From contig NC_073746.1 of the NCBI RefSeq assembly GCF_029784135.1, positions 244,314,307-244,378,306 of the forward strand: DNA of 64,000 nt, written 5' to 3'. The notes below the pieces were generated by a model. That model made no database searches. It saw only the letters and a program-made list of their open reading frames with translations, and was not told the DNA's origin. The stretch is from Toxorhynchites rutilus septentrionalis (lineage: Eukaryota; Arthropoda; Insecta; Diptera; Culicidae). Positions 1-10,899 of this stretch are shown in pieces. The first letter of the stretch is position 1, and each line of letters starts with the position of its first letter. The position numbers and the translations under genes were made by a program.

Positions 1-346
1 TGAATAACATATCGCCGAGATGATTAATTTTAGATGAGTTCGCTCGGATATCTTATCAGGTTTTAACTGCTCTTTCCACCGCCGCGAATGGATTTCGATT
101 GAAAAAAGATGCGATAAATAATAGAATATATAGCCGGTTTAATTAATTGTACAAGTTTTCCTTTTCAGGTTACCTAAAAATAATGTTTGCCGCATGTTGT
201 AGCACATGTGATTTTCGGATTTTCATTTCGTTGAATGTTCGATTGATGTAAACGGATTTAAACGGAAGCAAGATTACTGGGGTTTAATATTCATATCAAA
301 TGAAGTCAATGGAGCACATTGACCCTATGATCTTATGAACTCTAGA

Positions 347-552
347 ATGATTTAGAGGACCTATCACATCTAATGCTTATAAAAACTCAAAGTCAGCAGA
401 GCACGCGGGCTCTGTGAAATATTTAGGGTTAGATTTCTTGTTATGAACATTGCACAAGTCGTTGTTGAAATGGTAGATCAATTGGTCTGAGCTTCAGCAT
501 GTTTTGGAGGACCTAGAACATATAATATTTATATAAACTCAAAGATAATGTG
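347..552 (+). repeat. Imperfect direct repeat, about 150-bp spacing
   Basis: The segment around 347-400 (GAGGACCTATCACATCTAATG, then CTTATAAAAACTCAAAG) recurs at 497-552 as GAGGACCTAGAACATATAATA, then ATATAAACTCAAAG. Two diverged copies of a unit near 150 bp are the simplest reading. The family is not known to me. Confidence 0.45.
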
Positions 553-730
553 GAACGTTGCTGCTTGGGTAGACACCAAGGAATTGAGTGTAAGAAAGTA
601 AGATCAATCCAAGGTAAATATACCTCCGATCGATCGATCGAATAATGTCAAAAACAAAATTGTTTGAGGAATAGCAAGGTGAGGGAGGAATAATATTTAT
701 GCATTGTGAATTCATTTCACATGAAATCGG

Positions 731-876
731 TAAAACTGGAACACACATATAAAAAACTGGATAAAACTGGACAATATTTAAAAAAAACTGGAAGATTTCA
801 AGGTTTAACTGTTTGACTGGATCGAGGAAAAAAAACTGGAATAATCCAGTTTAAACTGGAACATTGGCAACGCTGA
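731..876. repeat. Cluster of AAACTGGA motifs at a probable transposon end
   Basis: The octamer AAACTGGA or a one-base variant occurs at least six times in about 130 bp, once inverted (TCCAGTTT at 845-852), and ends beside ATTGGCAACGCTG. Dense short subterminal motifs next to a TTGCCA-like end are typical of hAT-type non-autonomous elements. Compare the TACAGAT cluster at 42071-42185, which also adjoins a GTTGCCA sequence. No transposase is visible. Confidence 0.4.
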
Positions 877-2639
877 GTGTGGATATGCCGCCCGGGCTTG
901 CCGATGTGCCGAAAACCGACTCGAAACATGCCGAACCCAACCCGGAACAAGTCGATCTGAATCAAAGAAAGTCGAACCGAAACAGAACGAACTACATTCG
1001 CGTTGACGGTACTGTGCTTCATGTGTTCAATTTGTGAAACGAAAATGATAACGAATGGTCAGGTGGAATGAACACACATTTAAAAACAGAAGTTGCGAAT
1101 GAAAATAAATCTTTTCATATGAAATATGTAATCTATGCAATAGAGTAACGCGTTTTCTGTAAGGGGTGGAGAAATCCTGAACAAAAATGGTGTCAGCAAA
1201 CCCTGAGACGAGACATGACAATAGGGGGCCGATTCCGGACCGAGATGAAAAATAGAAGGTGGGAAGATTCACGGGTTTTGCTTGTGTTAAACTTTGATTG
1301 TATTAGTAGCCAGGAAGATAAGAAGTTCACATATCAGACATAACAGTCAGTTACTCAAATGGTACAAAATTGAATGTGTCAACGAATAACGTTGAAAGAG
1401 GATATACAAAAAATAATTACATATTTCCAAAAAATATTTTTCGCGTTACATTCATCATTTGAAAAATAAACAGAACATGTCACGAACCAAAATGTTTCAT
1501 TTTTGTTATTTCTTCTTATATCAGAATTAGTATTCTAATTTCTACTATGTTTGGATTTTAGAGCATCTTCATGGTAGTTTATCTCTTGTTAGCAATTGTT
1601 CCAAATGTTCCTTTTTCCACAATTAGGGTGCTGAACACTTCATTCGTCTAAAACTAGGACGGAAGCAGAAAACTTTTCGTCTCAATTTAGGTCATATGGA
1701 GTCTATTCAATTTATTTTTCAAGTGCATTTTACGCGGAAAAAAAACTTGCTACTTTTTTCTCATGCGCTGTAAAATGTTTTCCGCCAAAGGAAAAAACGA
1801 TTTTGTAACTCTGACTTTGTTCATTTACGTTTTTGGTCGATGTAACGAGAAGTAAAATAAGATTGAAATAAAGTTTAGAACACCTCAACAATACTGAAAT
1901 TTCAGTTTCTGCTAAAATTTCATTTGGGCCCCTATGATTTTGAACGCTAGCATTGATTTAAGAAAAAATACTAATTTGTTCATTTCATCTGCTTATTTTG
2001 ACTTTTAATAACAACACTTTTCCTATGTAGTGGACTATTATAAGAAAAGTAACATACATAAACAAAATCTGTGACGTCACAGATTTAAAAATCTTCCCAC
2101 CTTTCATTTTCCATCTCGATTCCGGACCACCACTTCTGTCAAACTCGGACCACTTGCAACTCGGCTTCTGATTGGTTGATGAGGAAAATAATTGACAAAG
2201 ATAAATATACAAAAATGGGATTTCCAACATTTTCACAGTGTTGCCAAATATATTCAAAATTGAATAATAGTTGCATTCACATTTCATTTTAGCGAAAATT
2301 TCTATTATGGATTCTTTGTAAGTTTTCGTTTCTATTACGTCCGGTGTTCAGTTCCTGAAGAGGGAAACATTGCATCGGAATTTCCACCCTTCATCTTTTT
2401 GTGATTCTCTTGCATTCTAGCATAGTATAATAGCAGCGGCCTAGCAGAGATGAACATTCAATTATTTTCCAACCGTAAAGCATAAATCATGTTGGAACCT
2501 GAATAAAGCATACATACCAACAAATAAAAACCTGAATAGACGCTATGTTATATTTTGGAAATGTATTGTTTTATCAATATTTCAGTACTGTTAGTGTTTG
2601 AACAATATTAAAGTTCAATTATAAAGCCTTATTCCTGTA

Positions 2640-3250
2640 TACACTTCACGGTGAAAACGAAATGAATTGTATCCGCGATGACAACGATACGGTGTCGACA
2701 TATGGATACGAAATTGGTTTTTAAAAAGTCTAACTACTCGGCCCGAAGGCACTTTTAAATTGTTAAAATTTGAATGAAAATTTTTACTTTGCGTTATTTA
2801 TTTACTTCAAGCACGTCTTTCTTACCCTAACTTGAGCTATTTTCTATACACTTTCCGAAATTCTCACTAAAACTTATCATTATAATATAAAATTATCTTC
2901 AGATATAATTTTTGTACGAGATTATTTTACCAAATGAAGAAAGCGAAGTTTTTCATTCACATTGAACACTAATTTGATACGAAAAAGTTAATTTTTATTC
3001 ATAATTTCTATTTGAAAAGGTTCAATTCCACCTGAAAACTCATCATTTTCTTTAACTCGTGAAACGAAATTTAATGGCGTGTCGTTCATTTTGATTTCAT
3101 CGTGAAGTGTAAACGGTCTTGATAAATAAAATATCATACTCCAACTATCAAATCTACGTTTTCTATTTAATTTTTCACATTTAATTTTTTTGCATACCAA
3201 AATAACAGGAAAGTACTTATTGTTTGAAATATGTGACATTCGGTTGAACA
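2640..3250 (+). mobile_element. Diverged copy of the GTGTCGACRTCTGG MITE family
   Basis: Blocks here (CACGGTGAAAACG, GTGTCGACATATGG, TTAAAATTTGAATGAAAATTT, GATACGAAAAAGTTAATTTTTATTC) align in order with the better preserved element at 56577-57966. The terminal GGTGGAAACAGAATGCC sequence is not seen here, so the ends are uncertain. A second, inverted copy lies at 3790-4230. Confidence 0.5.
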
Positions 3251-3439
3251 ATTAATACGAAAAAAATGTGCAGCTCAGAAAATACATGATACGAAAAACA
3301 CATGTTTTTCATGGGAAAATAATCTTCCGAAATTTTATAACATTTGGCAACCTTCACATCTCGCTTTCCTGTTATCTAGCACTTGGTCGACGAAAATGCA
3401 GAAAGAAGAGTAAGAAGCCAGTTGTCACGTCTTGTCTTA

Positions 3440-4274
3440 TAGCGAATTCGTTTTTGTTCAGTTTCAACCCCAGTGCCGCACTAACTGCTGTCAAAACGTT
3501 TTTTTATTCACTCAGTTTCGCACTCAGTGTCGCACTAGTTCGCCCCGAAAGCTGTTAGTTTCGCACTGAGATGTTTCACGGGTTGGCACTCGGGTTCACC
3601 AATACAACTATACTGAACTGTCAAGTTCCGAATATTGTTTTGGAAAATCTAAAAATAAAGACTATGAAAATGGAAAACCTGCTGCTTTTGCTTTTGTATT
3701 ATTGGAATCGTAATCTAATTCGGATTCTGATTTTGAAGAGTAGAGTAGACGGCATTAAGCTACGTGTGCTTTCAATGGGAGGTGAAAATAATGATTGATA
3801 TTCAGGTGGAATAAATTTCAAAATCAAAATTATGAATGAAAATTTACTTTAACGTATATTTATTTTATGTGATTAAATAAAAGTTTTTTTTCCGATATCG
3901 CAGAATATTGAACGAAAACTGTGTCTAATGATGGTTTTATATTATAATAGTAATTATTTGTGGAACAAACAGGAAATGCATCGACAAATGGTTAAGTAAG
4001 TGTCAGAACTACATGTGTTAGGTAATCAAACAATATTAAGTAAAAATTTTCATTCAAACTTTTATATGTTTACACTGCACTTGGCCCTTCTGATCTGATG
4101 GAGAACAATTTACCTCCCAAGCACTAATATCACCACCAGACGTCGACACTGTACATTTGCCGTCATAAATATAAACAAATCACACCAACAAACCACCGCA
4201 TTCGTGAAACTGAAAACGTTTTTTTATTACAGAGTCAGTTTGGCACTGACCCAGTTTTAAAAACGAATTCGCTA
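3440..4274. mobile_element. 835-bp inverted-repeat element with TTA flanks
   Basis: Both ends read TAGCGAATTCGTTTTT inward (3440-3455 and 4274-4259), an exact 16-bp terminal inverted repeat. Weaker matches follow inside (CAGT.CC.AACTGA motifs). TTA flanks both ends (3437-3439, 4275-4277), so the target duplication is TTA or TA. The interior holds repeated TTTCGCACTCAGTGTCGCACT-like blocks and an inverted copy of the 2640-3250 MITE. No transposase is visible; it is non-autonomous. Confidence 0.65.
3790..4230 (-). mobile_element. Inverted copy of the GTGTCGACRTCTGG MITE family, nested
   Basis: Read on the minus strand, this contains GTGTCGACGTCTGGTGG, CTCCATCAGATCAGAAG, GAATGAAAATTTTTAC and CAATCATTATTTTCACCTCC, in the same order as the element at 56577-57966. 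It lies inside the 3440-4274 element and faces the copy at 2640-3250, so the two can form a large inverted repeat. Confidence 0.5.
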
Positions 4275-4280
4275 TTAGAG

Positions 4281-5339
4281 CAAACCCAATTATAACCGCA
4301 GCACAAGCTGCTAACACAACGTCATCGTCATCCGGCATTTTTGATACTAAGCCGCGTTACAACCGATAGGACGATAATGCTTGCCAGTGTTTGAGAAATT
4401 GGTTCCTACTCTACATGAAAGTCTATTCAGTTTTAGCCAGATTCGGATAGTTGCTTCTATAGCAGAGCCACACTTCAGTGGTACCGTGACATCGTCATTT
4501 TGTTGAAAAAGACCTAAACCAAAATGTCGGGCAATTGTTAAACGGAAGTTGAAAGAGAGTGAAATTGTGATATCAAGAGATGCTGCGGAGATGAAGAGAT
4601 AATGGAATGAAATGATCGGTCATATTGACCAGCGGATGCAAGATATTCGATGAAATAAACCCGATGTCATCAAAACTGAATCAGAACTTTTTTTTCTATT
4701 TTCCCTGAAAGTGAAAAAAATATATTTATTTCGAGCCCATAACATTTTTGTTCTTTCAAAATAATCCCAATAAGGAGATGATTCCTTGCGCACATATCCT
4801 AATTGAAGCAATTCTTAATAATGGTTTGGTTGTTCAAAAAAAAGTGGCAATAAGTCAATGCTTCAAATGAGAATTTCGAGGGACCCTGTGAATCGAATTA
4901 TAGAAAAGGTAAAATTGCATTAGAAACCGTAATGAAGAATGGATTCCCCTTGAAGGAGATGCTGAAGAATAGAACGAAAGAAACATCCGAAACAAGTTCC
5001 AAAAATTGTCACCCTTCTCTCTTATATCGCGAGAATATCAGCTTATAATTGATATACATTCCTACCAATTAATAAATTGATTACGTAACAAAACATGATA
5101 AAACAAACATAAAAATTAGCTGTTAATTTTTACATAATTTTTCATACAATATTTATTTCTCTTAATTTTGCGTTGACAATATTTTACGTGGTTTCAGGAA
5201 AAAACAATAAAAATATACGTGGTCTTCTCGAAAATAGCGCACACAAAAATCAAATTTGAAATTTTAACAAAATCCTTTATGCGTAGATAGCTTTAAAGCA
5301 CCGTTATGTAAGACGAAAGCACTAGTGCGAAATACTCAC
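4281..5339. other. Intronic sequence downstream of ens exon 8; nothing recognised
   Basis: AT-rich sequence with only short, fragmentary reading frames. I looked on the minus strand for a phase-0 continuation of ens and found none with convincing coding character. Confidence 0.5.
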
Positions 5340-6487
5340 CTTCGTAGGGGTATTGTTAGCACTTCCTTTTGCTCGCGTCCGAGACATAATGGCTTCCACA
5401 CGCTTTCGTCGCTCTTCGCGTTCCTTCTCCTCTTTCTTAAGTCGTTCATCCATCTCGATGCGCTGCCGTTCGGCTTCCTCGCGGGCCTTCCGCTCGGCTT
5501 CCTCCCTCTCGATCTTCTGGCGAGCTTCCTCTTCGCGACGCAGGCGTTCCTCCTCTTCGCGTTTCTCCGCCTCCTGGATAGCCTGCTGGAGGCGTTCCTC
5601 CTCGAGACGACGCTGCTCCTCCAGCAAGCGATTGGTTTCCAGCTCTAGCATGCGAAGACGTTCCTCTTCTTCCATCTGACGCTGCCGCTCGGCTTCCTCT
5701 TCAGCGGCAATTCGTTGACGCTCGAGTTCGGCCTGACGCTCCGCTTCTTCACGAGCCAGACGCCGTCTTTCGGCAAGGGCTGCTTTGGCTTGTTCCTCCG
5801 TGGTGATACGTTTCGCAATCATCGACGCAGTCATGAGGTCACCATTGGAACCGTCCGGCTGTTGATTGGGTTCCAGCGTGTTGTTGTTGGCAGCTGCGGT
5901 ATTCTCTTTCATCTCATCTCGCTTCTCCTCGTGGTTACTGACCTCTAGTTCTTGCTGTTTTGGTGGTTTGCTGACTTCAGCGCTAACTTCGTGCGGCTTG
6001 TTTTCCACTGCAGCTTTTTGGAGAGGTTGTTCCAAACTTTCAACCACAGTGGTGGCAACAGATTCCGACTGCATCGAACCATCATCCTGTTCATGCGGTT
6101 CGTATTGTTGCTCGGATACTTCTGGCTCGGTGCTCTTGACACTGGCCAAGGAATCCTCCTTGAACAACAGCTGTCGTTGCTGTTGCTGCTGTAGCAGCTG
6201 CTCCTCGGACATTGGTTGTTGTTTTTGTTTTTGCTTTTGCTGCTGCAGTGTATCGTGGAGGGTGCGATTGGCTTTTTCAGGTCCAGGTGACTGCAGCGGA
6301 GTCGATGATGCTTTCGGGGTACCACGAGCACTGCTGATTCGCTGCTTCTCGGCCTGGTGCTTCCTAGCACTGTCCGAAGCGAGGGCCGGTTTCACCGGGG
6401 TGCTGGTGCCACTCTGAGAACGCTTACGCTCCAGGCTGGTGGAGCTGCTGTTGTTGGCTGTGGATGCTTTCGGTATTGGGGGTTTCT
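5340..6487 (-). CDS. ens: ens, exon 8 with the MAP7 domain
   Basis: This 1148-bp exon (acceptor CCCTGTCTTACAG, donor GTGAGT at 5339) supplies about residues 535-917. The first part is Ser/Pro-rich (KPPIPKASTANN, TPVKPALASDSAR). A Gln-rich stretch follows, encoded by CAG/CAA runs (two blocks around 6167-6245), then an acidic low-complexity spacer. From about residue 762 comes the MAP7 domain: TTEEQAKAALAERRRLAREE, a long uninterrupted Glu/Arg/Gln helix, and the closing VEAIMSRTR. In MAP7 proteins this domain binds the kinesin-1 stalk. The exon ends after NNTPTK in phase 0, so at least one further coding exon must lie to the left of the window; five codons read past the donor are intron. High GC and lack of repeats set it off from the flanks. 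Confidence 0.95.
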
Positions 6488-7208
6488 CTGTAAGACAGGG
6501 GTGAAACAGGGATGTATTAGAACGGGAGAGTGTTACCGTAGTTACTTTGGACAATGATCGAATTTGATCATATTGCTACTGGTTCCAGATCGATAGTGGC
6601 GATATACCCAGATGTCCTTGAGAAAATGCGCCAGTGAGTGTTAAAGAAGGTTTTGAACGCAGAATTTCCTCAAACACATCCGATACTCAACACCATCGCA
6701 CCGATACCAGAAAGGATTTTTTGAGTATTGGTCCATTTTTATATTTTCACTCTATCGCGATATAGAAATAAACACGACCTTTTACACCAAAAAACAACTG
6801 TTAATTACAATAGCGAATATATTCATCCAAGAAATAGTCCATACTAACAGAAATTGTAGAATAAAATTCAGAAACAATAGTTTCCAACCAAAATTATACT
6901 ACACAAATGAAACTTCAAACGATACTCAAAGTATAATATTTAATTAGCAGTCCCAAACAAAGAAGGTGCTTTGGGGTTTAATTTCTGTACAAATGGTACA
7001 AACGGTGTGCGTGTTTGTGTTAGTTTGTTGTTCACATTTAGGAGTGGGTTTGTCGAGGACTGTTAGGATAGTCGTTTTGGACGGAACCATGATCGACCAA
7101 GGAAAACGGGAAAACGAGTAGGATTACGAAAGGGAACAGAGATACAGTAATAGTAGTGGCCGGATCAAAGAACGGGGAATGAATGAATTAATGAGCAGAG
7201 AGACAAAC
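6488..7208. other. ens intron 7; nothing recognised
   Basis: About 720 bp of unique-looking AT-rich intron between the exon 7 donor (GTTTGT) and the exon 8 acceptor (pyrimidine tract at 6490-6502). No repeats or RNA features stand out. Confidence 0.6.
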
Positions 7209-7382
7209 CTTCTTTCAGGCCCGCCGAAACTCCCGTTACGGCGATCGAAGCTGGTCGGGGCTTACGCTGGTGGGCGACGGATGCCGGCAGTGACCGTCGA
7301 TACACGACACCGGAGGCGGTCGTTGAGCTGGACATTGCACTGCCCGGACGAGACGCGGTCATACTGTTTGGCGTAATTTCAC
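7209..7382 (-). CDS. ens: ens, exon 7 (RKPRPASIA block)
   Basis: This 174-bp symmetrical exon (phase 1-1) has acceptor TCTGCGTTCAG and donor GTTTGT. It encodes EITPNSMTASRPGSAMSSST, then VVYRRSLPASVAHQRKPRPA and SIAVTGVSAGLKE. The RPxSAMSxSTT and RKPRPASIA.TG motifs agree with fly ensconsin as I remember it. The segment is rich in Ser, Pro and basic residues and probably disordered. Upstream AGs at about 7403 and 7395 are rejected as acceptors because only the AG at 7384-7383 gives the required phase after exon 6. It is skippable without frame loss. Confidence 0.85.
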
Positions 7383-8040
7383 CTGAACGCAGACCTAGAT
7401 AGCGAGAAACGGAAGCACACGATGATAACATTATGGCGGGGGAGGAACAGTTGGCTGCGGTGCGGCTGATGTGGTGGTTTTTTGCTTTCGATACGTGCAT
7501 AAAGTGAACAGTCGAATGGGGAGAAGAAGATAGTGACGGGAAGAAAAGGGAGAAGAGGGCTTTCATGCAATACGGAAGTGAAGGGTACGGTTGTTCTGGT
7601 TGTTCGTACTGTTCGGATTCGGTGAAAGTTGTTTGGAATGTAGAGACATGTTTTGTGCTATTGTTTTGTAGTGGTTAGAATGAAAACTAATTGTGGTTAA
7701 AGGTTATTTATCCGGGATATGTGTTTGTATGAACATTAATAGTGAAAACGCATTCCCATTTAAAGCAAAGTGTTAGAACATACATTCTACGATTACATAG
7801 ATACTACTGTTATTACATATACAAACGATATATCAGCGGTCTAAAGCTTTGCATTATTGGTACTACTTCAAAAGGAGAATGTCTATTTGTACATACAATG
7901 TCTACTAACTAAATAGTGTAGTCTCGCTCAGAAATTTACAAAAAAGTATGAACACAGGCAAATATATATTGTTGGTAGTATTGATTGTTGAGTTCATCGT
8001 TGAAGACAACCGGTGTATGCGAACAAGTTCTGAATTTACC

Positions 8041-8133
8041 TTCTTTTCTTTTTCCTGTATTGTAGTGACTTTCCATTTTTGGAAGAATGTGAGAAGTATG
8101 GATGTTACCACTACGCCAAATCTGCTCCACAAG
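8041..8133 (-). mobile_element. tRNA-derived SINE, family 1, internally deleted copy
   Basis: On the minus strand the A-box-like TTTGGCGTAGTGGTAACATC is followed by CATACTTCTCAC, CATTCTTCCAAAAATGGA, AAGTCACTACAATA and an A-rich tail. The same blocks occur at 26441-26601, but this copy lacks the B-box segment between CTCAC and the CATTCTTCC block. It sits within ens intron 6. Confidence 0.65.
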
Positions 8134-8734
8134 TCCTGAATTTATGAATTGTTTGAATACATTGTGGTCCTGGGCTTTTAACCAACACAATGGTGTTATT
8201 TTATTCTATTCTAATTGATTAAATAGAGGAAACATTTTGAGGTTCCACTAATGTGTTTATAACTGTGTTAGAAGAAAATTGATTTTGAACATTTTGTCAA
8301 TTTGGTTTTAACCGAAAATATTTGAAATTGGTGTACGCCATGTTGGACATCCTCCAATGTTTTCATGAACGGAAAAGAACGGATGGATCGAAGTAGAACT
8401 TTCGATCGACAGCTGCGTTCGAACTAATGACTTTCACATGTAGATGCAATTCTGCGTAGAGGTTAACCTTTTTTTATGCCAGTAAACAACCAAATCAGAC
8501 GCTGGAGCAAAATCTAGTGGCATTTTCGATCTCTGGCAAGGAAATCGCAATTGCGGACATAGAACGGATACTTCCATCACAATCGGAACTATGGACTTCA
8601 AATTTACAAATAGTAGCGTACGGTACGTTAAAGCACTCGAAGGACCTGTGAAGTTTTGCCTACATTTGCCAGGCCATCGATCCATAATAGAACAAAATAT
8701 TTTTTACACGTTAACCATGAATATTAGAGGGTCT

Positions 8735-9140
8735 TCGTAGCCACATTGGTTGCGCGTTCCCTTACTAAGCGATCGATCTTGAGTTCAAAACTCAGGGCCC
8801 TCAATTCACTATTTTTGTGTTGTTATAGAATAACTACGTCCACGCAACAATCATCATGCAAGCTCTACTTGCAACAACAAAAACATCGGTCTATTGTGCT
8901 ATTAATAACACAACAATGATATATCAACTGTCTCCGCTGTCCGATCTGCTGAACAATAGAAGAAAAATAGGAAAACTTTTACGCTTAAATGAGTACTACT
9001 GTGTAATTTACCATATGTAATGGAATAGACGAAATACTTTTACGTCAAAAAAATGATTACTGTGTAATTTACAATTTATAGAAACCATAAATATGTAACA
9101 TGTACACGATTAAAACCCGGCTCTGTAACAACTAAAATGA
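8735..9140 (+). mobile_element. SINE-like repeat, family 2, copy 1
   Basis: A tRNA-like head (TAGCCACATTGGTTGCGCG, then a B-box-like TTGAGTTCAAAACTC) precedes a body containing ATAGAATAACTACGTCCACGC, GTGCTATTAATAACACAAC and the end CCCGGCTCTGTAACAAC. The body recurs at 9335-9640 and 34500-34790. Short internal tandem blocks (CTTTTACG....TACTGTGTAATTTAC) repeat twice. The tRNA origin is inferred from the box-like motifs only. Confidence 0.5.
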
Positions 9141-9334
9141 TAATGGGAAAAAACAATGAGTATTATTTCAGCAAAACGGGATGTTTGCGTGAAGCAGATT
9201 GCCAAAAATATTAATTGTTGGTGGACAAACAACTGTTGTACGAGGTTATTATCATTCGCTAATTTTTCACTAAGAACAAAACAAATACCACCCAACAGCT
9301 GTCCAATATGTTGGACATTTCTTCTTCTGGTTTT

Positions 9335-9640
9335 AGCAAGGGGTCTTCAAACTCAAAATGGTTGTGTATCCGATAGCTACTAAGCGAATGATCGTGATTT
9401 CATATTTCAGGGCTCTCGATTGGCCTTCTTTGTGATTTTTATAGAATAATTACGTCCACGCAACAATTGTTAATGGTCGTAAAAAATGTTGCTTGAAATA
9501 AGAAACATTGAACTAATTGTGCTATTGATAATACAGCAATAGGAGCCTAGTATCAACTGTCCCACACTGTACAGTCCAACTGAACAATGGAACATAAAAG
9601 AATTCTCTTATACTGGAAAGGCGATTGTGTGTTGGTTATC
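9335..9640 (+). mobile_element. SINE-like repeat, family 2, copy 2
   Basis: Shares AGGGCTCTCGATT, ATAGAATAATTACGTCCACGC, GTGCTATTGATAATACAGC and CTGAACAATGGAA with the copy at 8735-9140 at the same spacing, but is more decayed in its head (CTACTAAGCGAATGATCG). It lies about 200 bp downstream of the first copy in the same orientation. Confidence 0.5.
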
Positions 9641-9641
9641 A

Positions 9642-9702
9642 TACGTACCGTCAAGATGAACATATACCGTATACGTACCGTCAAGATGAACATATACCGT
9701 AT
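9642..9702 (+). repeat. Two-copy tandem repeat, 30-bp period
   Basis: The unit TACGTACCGTCAAGATGAAC, followed by ATATACCGTA, is present twice in perfect tandem. It lies between the SINE-like copy and the mariner pseudogene and may be a duplicated transposon end. Confidence 0.75.
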
Positions 9703-9830
9703 GCCATCGTACGAATAAGGTTCCTGTTTAACGTGTACATTCAATTTTTTGCTTTTCTTTGCATGCACATAAGCTATAATTCAGGGCTGCGAGTGAAAGA
9801 AGCCGTTTTCTTTGGTTTGACAGCTGCACC

Positions 9831-10880
9831 ATGACGAAGTGGCAGCGTATTCGTGATTTGTCCTACACGCAAATGGCGCAAAAAGACATTTCTATCACCG
9901 TGTAAGTGTCGATGGACCGATGGACCCTGAAAACGGTCTTAGACCGAGAAAAGAAAGGACAACTATCCGTGAAGATGGCCAGAGGTCGCCCGAAGTCAGC
10001 TCGAATTCCGAGGGTTATCGCTACCATCAAAAGGAAGATTCGGGCGGATACAGAGCGTTAGATGAAGAAAATGGCGAAAGAACACGGGATCAGCGACTCC
10101 ACGGAACGAAAGATCGTAAAGAACGATTGTGAAACGAAGCCCGCATCCGTGAACTACGAGCCGAGTGATGTAAAAATGATGTAAATCTTGAACTTCCTCA
10201 AGCGAAGAAATCCGGTAATCCTGTTCACGGACGAGAACATGTTTACAGTCGATCCCGCATCAAATTCCAGAACCCATCGCCATATTAGTTCTCTCCCGGT
10301 AAAAGACGTGGCCAACGAACATAAAAACATGCATCTGATCAAACATCCCGCTAACGTTATATTGTTTGAATTGGTGTTTGAATCCCGATGGCAAAAAAAT
10401 TAACCAGGTGCTCATTCCAGAAAGCGACAAAGTAATCACGGAGATCTACACCAAGATTTTAAGTAAGTGTATTCTTCCGTAGATCAAAGAGCAGTGCGGC
10501 CCTAAGCCAAATGTTGTATTTTTAAATAAGATGAGGGCTCCTTGCCACACCTTGAATCGCACTCAGAAGTGGTTGCAGCAACATCTGCCGTTCTAAGCGA
10601 AGGATGTGTGGCCGTCATCCAACCTCGATCTTAATCCGCTGGATTACTCAATATGGCGCGTCATGTTTTAAACATCACCTAAGTACAGCAAGCTTCAGAC
10701 AAACAGTGACAGTTCGTTGGTTTGAATTCACGGGGGATATCCAAGCCGTAGCAGACGCTATTCGTTACTGCTTGGTCCAGTGTTGTTCTGGCGACGTATG
10801 GTCATCGAAACTGAGGTATGGAGGCTTAGCTTGTTCAGTGGCTCTGGAGATCCACAGCATTGAAAAGAAATAGAATATCT
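9831..10880 (+). pseudogene. Decayed mariner-like transposase (DD37D/maT type)
   Basis: Translated across several frames, this gives recognisable transposase blocks in order. They are a helix-turn-helix-like KMAKEHGISDSTERKIVKND near 10068-10130, RRNPVILFTDENMFTVDPAS (first catalytic Asp) near 10203-10262, and KHPANV...PDGKKINQVLIPE. Then come a decayed second-Asp region (LNKMRAPCHTLNRTQKWLQQ near 10525) and DLDLNPLDYSIW-like sequence near 10627 with the last Asp. The second catalytic Asp is replaced, and stops and frameshifts occur throughout. The spacing between the last two catalytic positions, about 36-37 residues, suits maT-type elements. Inactive. Confidence 0.8.
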
Positions 10881-10899
10881 CGTTCCAACATAGGAATCA

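Noticed and set aside
1..5339. Terminal coding exon of ens
   Set aside because: Searched on the minus strand in phase 0 after an AG; only short, compositionally poor frames found.
5325..6557. Several plus-strand frames of 66-183 codons opposite ens exon 8
   Set aside because: They are mirror frames of a Glu/Arg-rich coiled coil (Ser/Leu/Arg or Cys-rich translations) with no independent domain or start context.
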